This document shows positions 62,531 through 64,000 of a stretch of 64,000 bases of DNA, piece by piece (positions within the stretch are counted from its first letter, which is position 1; the number at the start of each line of letters is the position of its first letter). Origin of the DNA: Gavia stellata (Eukaryota; Chordata; Aves; Gaviiformes; Gaviidae); NCBI RefSeq assembly GCF_030936135.1, contig NC_082595.1:12748430-12812429 (forward strand). Direction: 5' to 3'. Below the pieces are notes generated by a model, which saw only the letters and a program-made list of their open reading frames with translations, ran no database searches and was not told the DNA's origin. The translations under genes were made by a program, and so were the position numbers.

Positions 62531-64000
62531 GTACACAAGTATCTAATATTTTTGCTTAACCTTTGACAACAGTTAGTGCAGTTTTCAAAAACTGAGAATG
62601 ATTTCGATCCCATAAGATTTCTGTTGTGGTAGAATTTTCTGGTGTGGTTTTTTTTTTTTACTGTTTTGAGATCTACTGTGTATTTTGTGTATGTTTCAGT
62701 TACTGAAATCTTGTTATGTGATATCCTGTAATTCTGCCCTGTTATCTAAGGAAACACCCAGTTGATCATTCTTGGTGAATAGGAGTACTCTGCTGTAAAA
62801 ATTTCCAAACCAATCCTATGAATGCTTGAGGAAATGAATGAATTTCATTCTCTATATGGTGATGACACTGTGAATCCATCTGGAATGATAGTGATCATGT
62901 AATGTGTCTGCTTTTGGATATATCTGTGAAGAGCTAGTAGGTATCAGTGAGACATTGCAGTGATCAAATAACAGAATATGTGGCTTCTATGGCTGTTTAT
63001 TGCTCTGCTTATTGGCAGGTGTGAATGAAGAATGGGCTTTTGAATAGAAATAGAGACTGTATTCTCTGTCTTTATCCTGAGTGTATTTTTATAAAGAACA
63101 GAGGCTTTTCAGAGTGTCATTTTGGGGAAAGCATGATTATTTTTCTTCGTTCTCGTACTGCTAAGAATGGTGTGGGATTTTTTTTTTTAAGCGTGGCATA
63201 TTTTTATTATTTTATCAAGCAGTATTAAAACTTACTGACGCATTATGTCAAAAGTTAATGATCAAAATGCCTATTGCGATGTAAATAATGATAAAGATTT
63301 TTTTTTTTCCTGTGGTTAGAAAGTAAATTAAATAAATGGTGACCTGCAAACAGTTTTCTTCTTATTAATGGAACATAACACTACTCCGTAGCAGACATCA
63401 ACCACATTACCTGTTAGTGCTACCCAACACAACATCCACTGACCTTGTGCATGCCAAATAATTTTGGTCTTTATTGGAGAAGAGTATTTTTTATTTACAG
63501 TAATTGAAGTGATTCCAATCATGAATGTAACATTTTTTATCTTTAAACTGCATTGCTATAATTTAATCTTGCTTGTGGACAGTAGAGCAGAGTCATGTAT
63601 TCTTTTTTTTTTTTGTAATTCTTTTTTTTTAAAGAGAGTTTCGAGGTTATAGTCCAGGTACCTTAATTGTTAATTATGTGCTTTCATGTGTTAAAGGCGT
63701 TGAGGAAACATGGAGATGTTATGCAAATATGTAATGACATTCTTTGGTTATCATGCTTTCTTTTTTTGGTAAGAAACGTAATTAAAACATGATACTTTTC
63801 AGTGCCACATCTTGAGTTTTAAGTAACTAACTCAAGGTAATGAGCTAATTTTGTATTTTTCGTAACAGGAAAGAGGGTACAGTTCTTCAAATATTAGGAG
63901 ATTCTTTACATTATCAGGCTAAGGAACATGATCCCTGTAATAAGTATGAAAACAACTGTGAGCTAAATAGCTCTTTTATCTTACAAGCTGCAGTGAACTT
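62531..64000 (+). other. MTA3 intron 2, incomplete
   Basis: This is AT-rich sequence with poly-T tracts (for example at about 62648-62659, 63180-63189 and 63602-63630). No MTA3 exon 3-like coding sequence is seen before the window ends. Confidence 0.8.

Noticed and set aside
1-64000. CRISPR arrays, operons, riboswitches, attachment sites and plasmid or phage genes
   Set aside because: The window is vertebrate nuclear DNA with introns, CpG islands and LINE fragments; no regularly spaced repeats or bacterial gene organisation are present.

Overview
This is a vertebrate nuclear window, almost certainly from a bird. The coding exons are small and separated by long AT-rich introns, each first exon lies in a CpG island, and two CR1-type non-LTR retrotransposon fragments, the dominant avian repeat family, are present. 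Three protein-coding genes can be reconstructed from splice signals and protein similarity recalled from memory: COX7A2L (minus strand, complete CDS in 3 exons), KCNG3 (minus strand, complete CDS in 2 exons) and the 5' end of MTA3 (plus strand, first 2 coding exons; the rest lies beyond the right edge). COX7A2L, KCNG3 and MTA3 are neighbours in the same order and orientation on human 2p21, so this is a conserved syntenic block.

Layout: 1-1421 is the COX7A2L 3' UTR and downstream flank; 1422-11001 is COX7A2L; 10.44-11.72 kb is its CpG-island promoter; 11.7-30.7 kb is intergenic, with a plus-strand CR1 copy at 13.86-14.76 kb; 30738-40972 is KCNG3; 39.89-41.83 kb is its CpG island; 41.8-59.3 kb is intergenic between the head-to-head KCNG3 and MTA3 promoters; 59.3-61.1 kb is the MTA3 CpG island; 60185-64000 is the start of MTA3. 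A second CR1 fragment lies in COX7A2L intron 1 at 8.43-9.42 kb, on the gene's sense strand.

The three genes are not functionally linked. COX7A2L (SCAF1/SCAFI) is a mitochondrial inner-membrane factor that tethers respiratory complexes III and IV. KCNG3 (Kv6.3) is a silent, modulatory voltage-gated K+ channel subunit. MTA3 is a chromatin subunit of the NuRD corepressor. No operon, CRISPR array, tRNA, rRNA or recognisable known small RNA gene was found. I see no evidence of a novel multi-gene system. The points worth a second look are local: palindromes and hairpins, a G-quadruplex-prone tract beside the KCNG3 donor site, an in-frame upstream ATG of KCNG3, a CpG-retaining intergenic segment with a 213-codon ORF, and a CR1 copy whose reverse transcriptase frame carries one stop in the stretch that remains.
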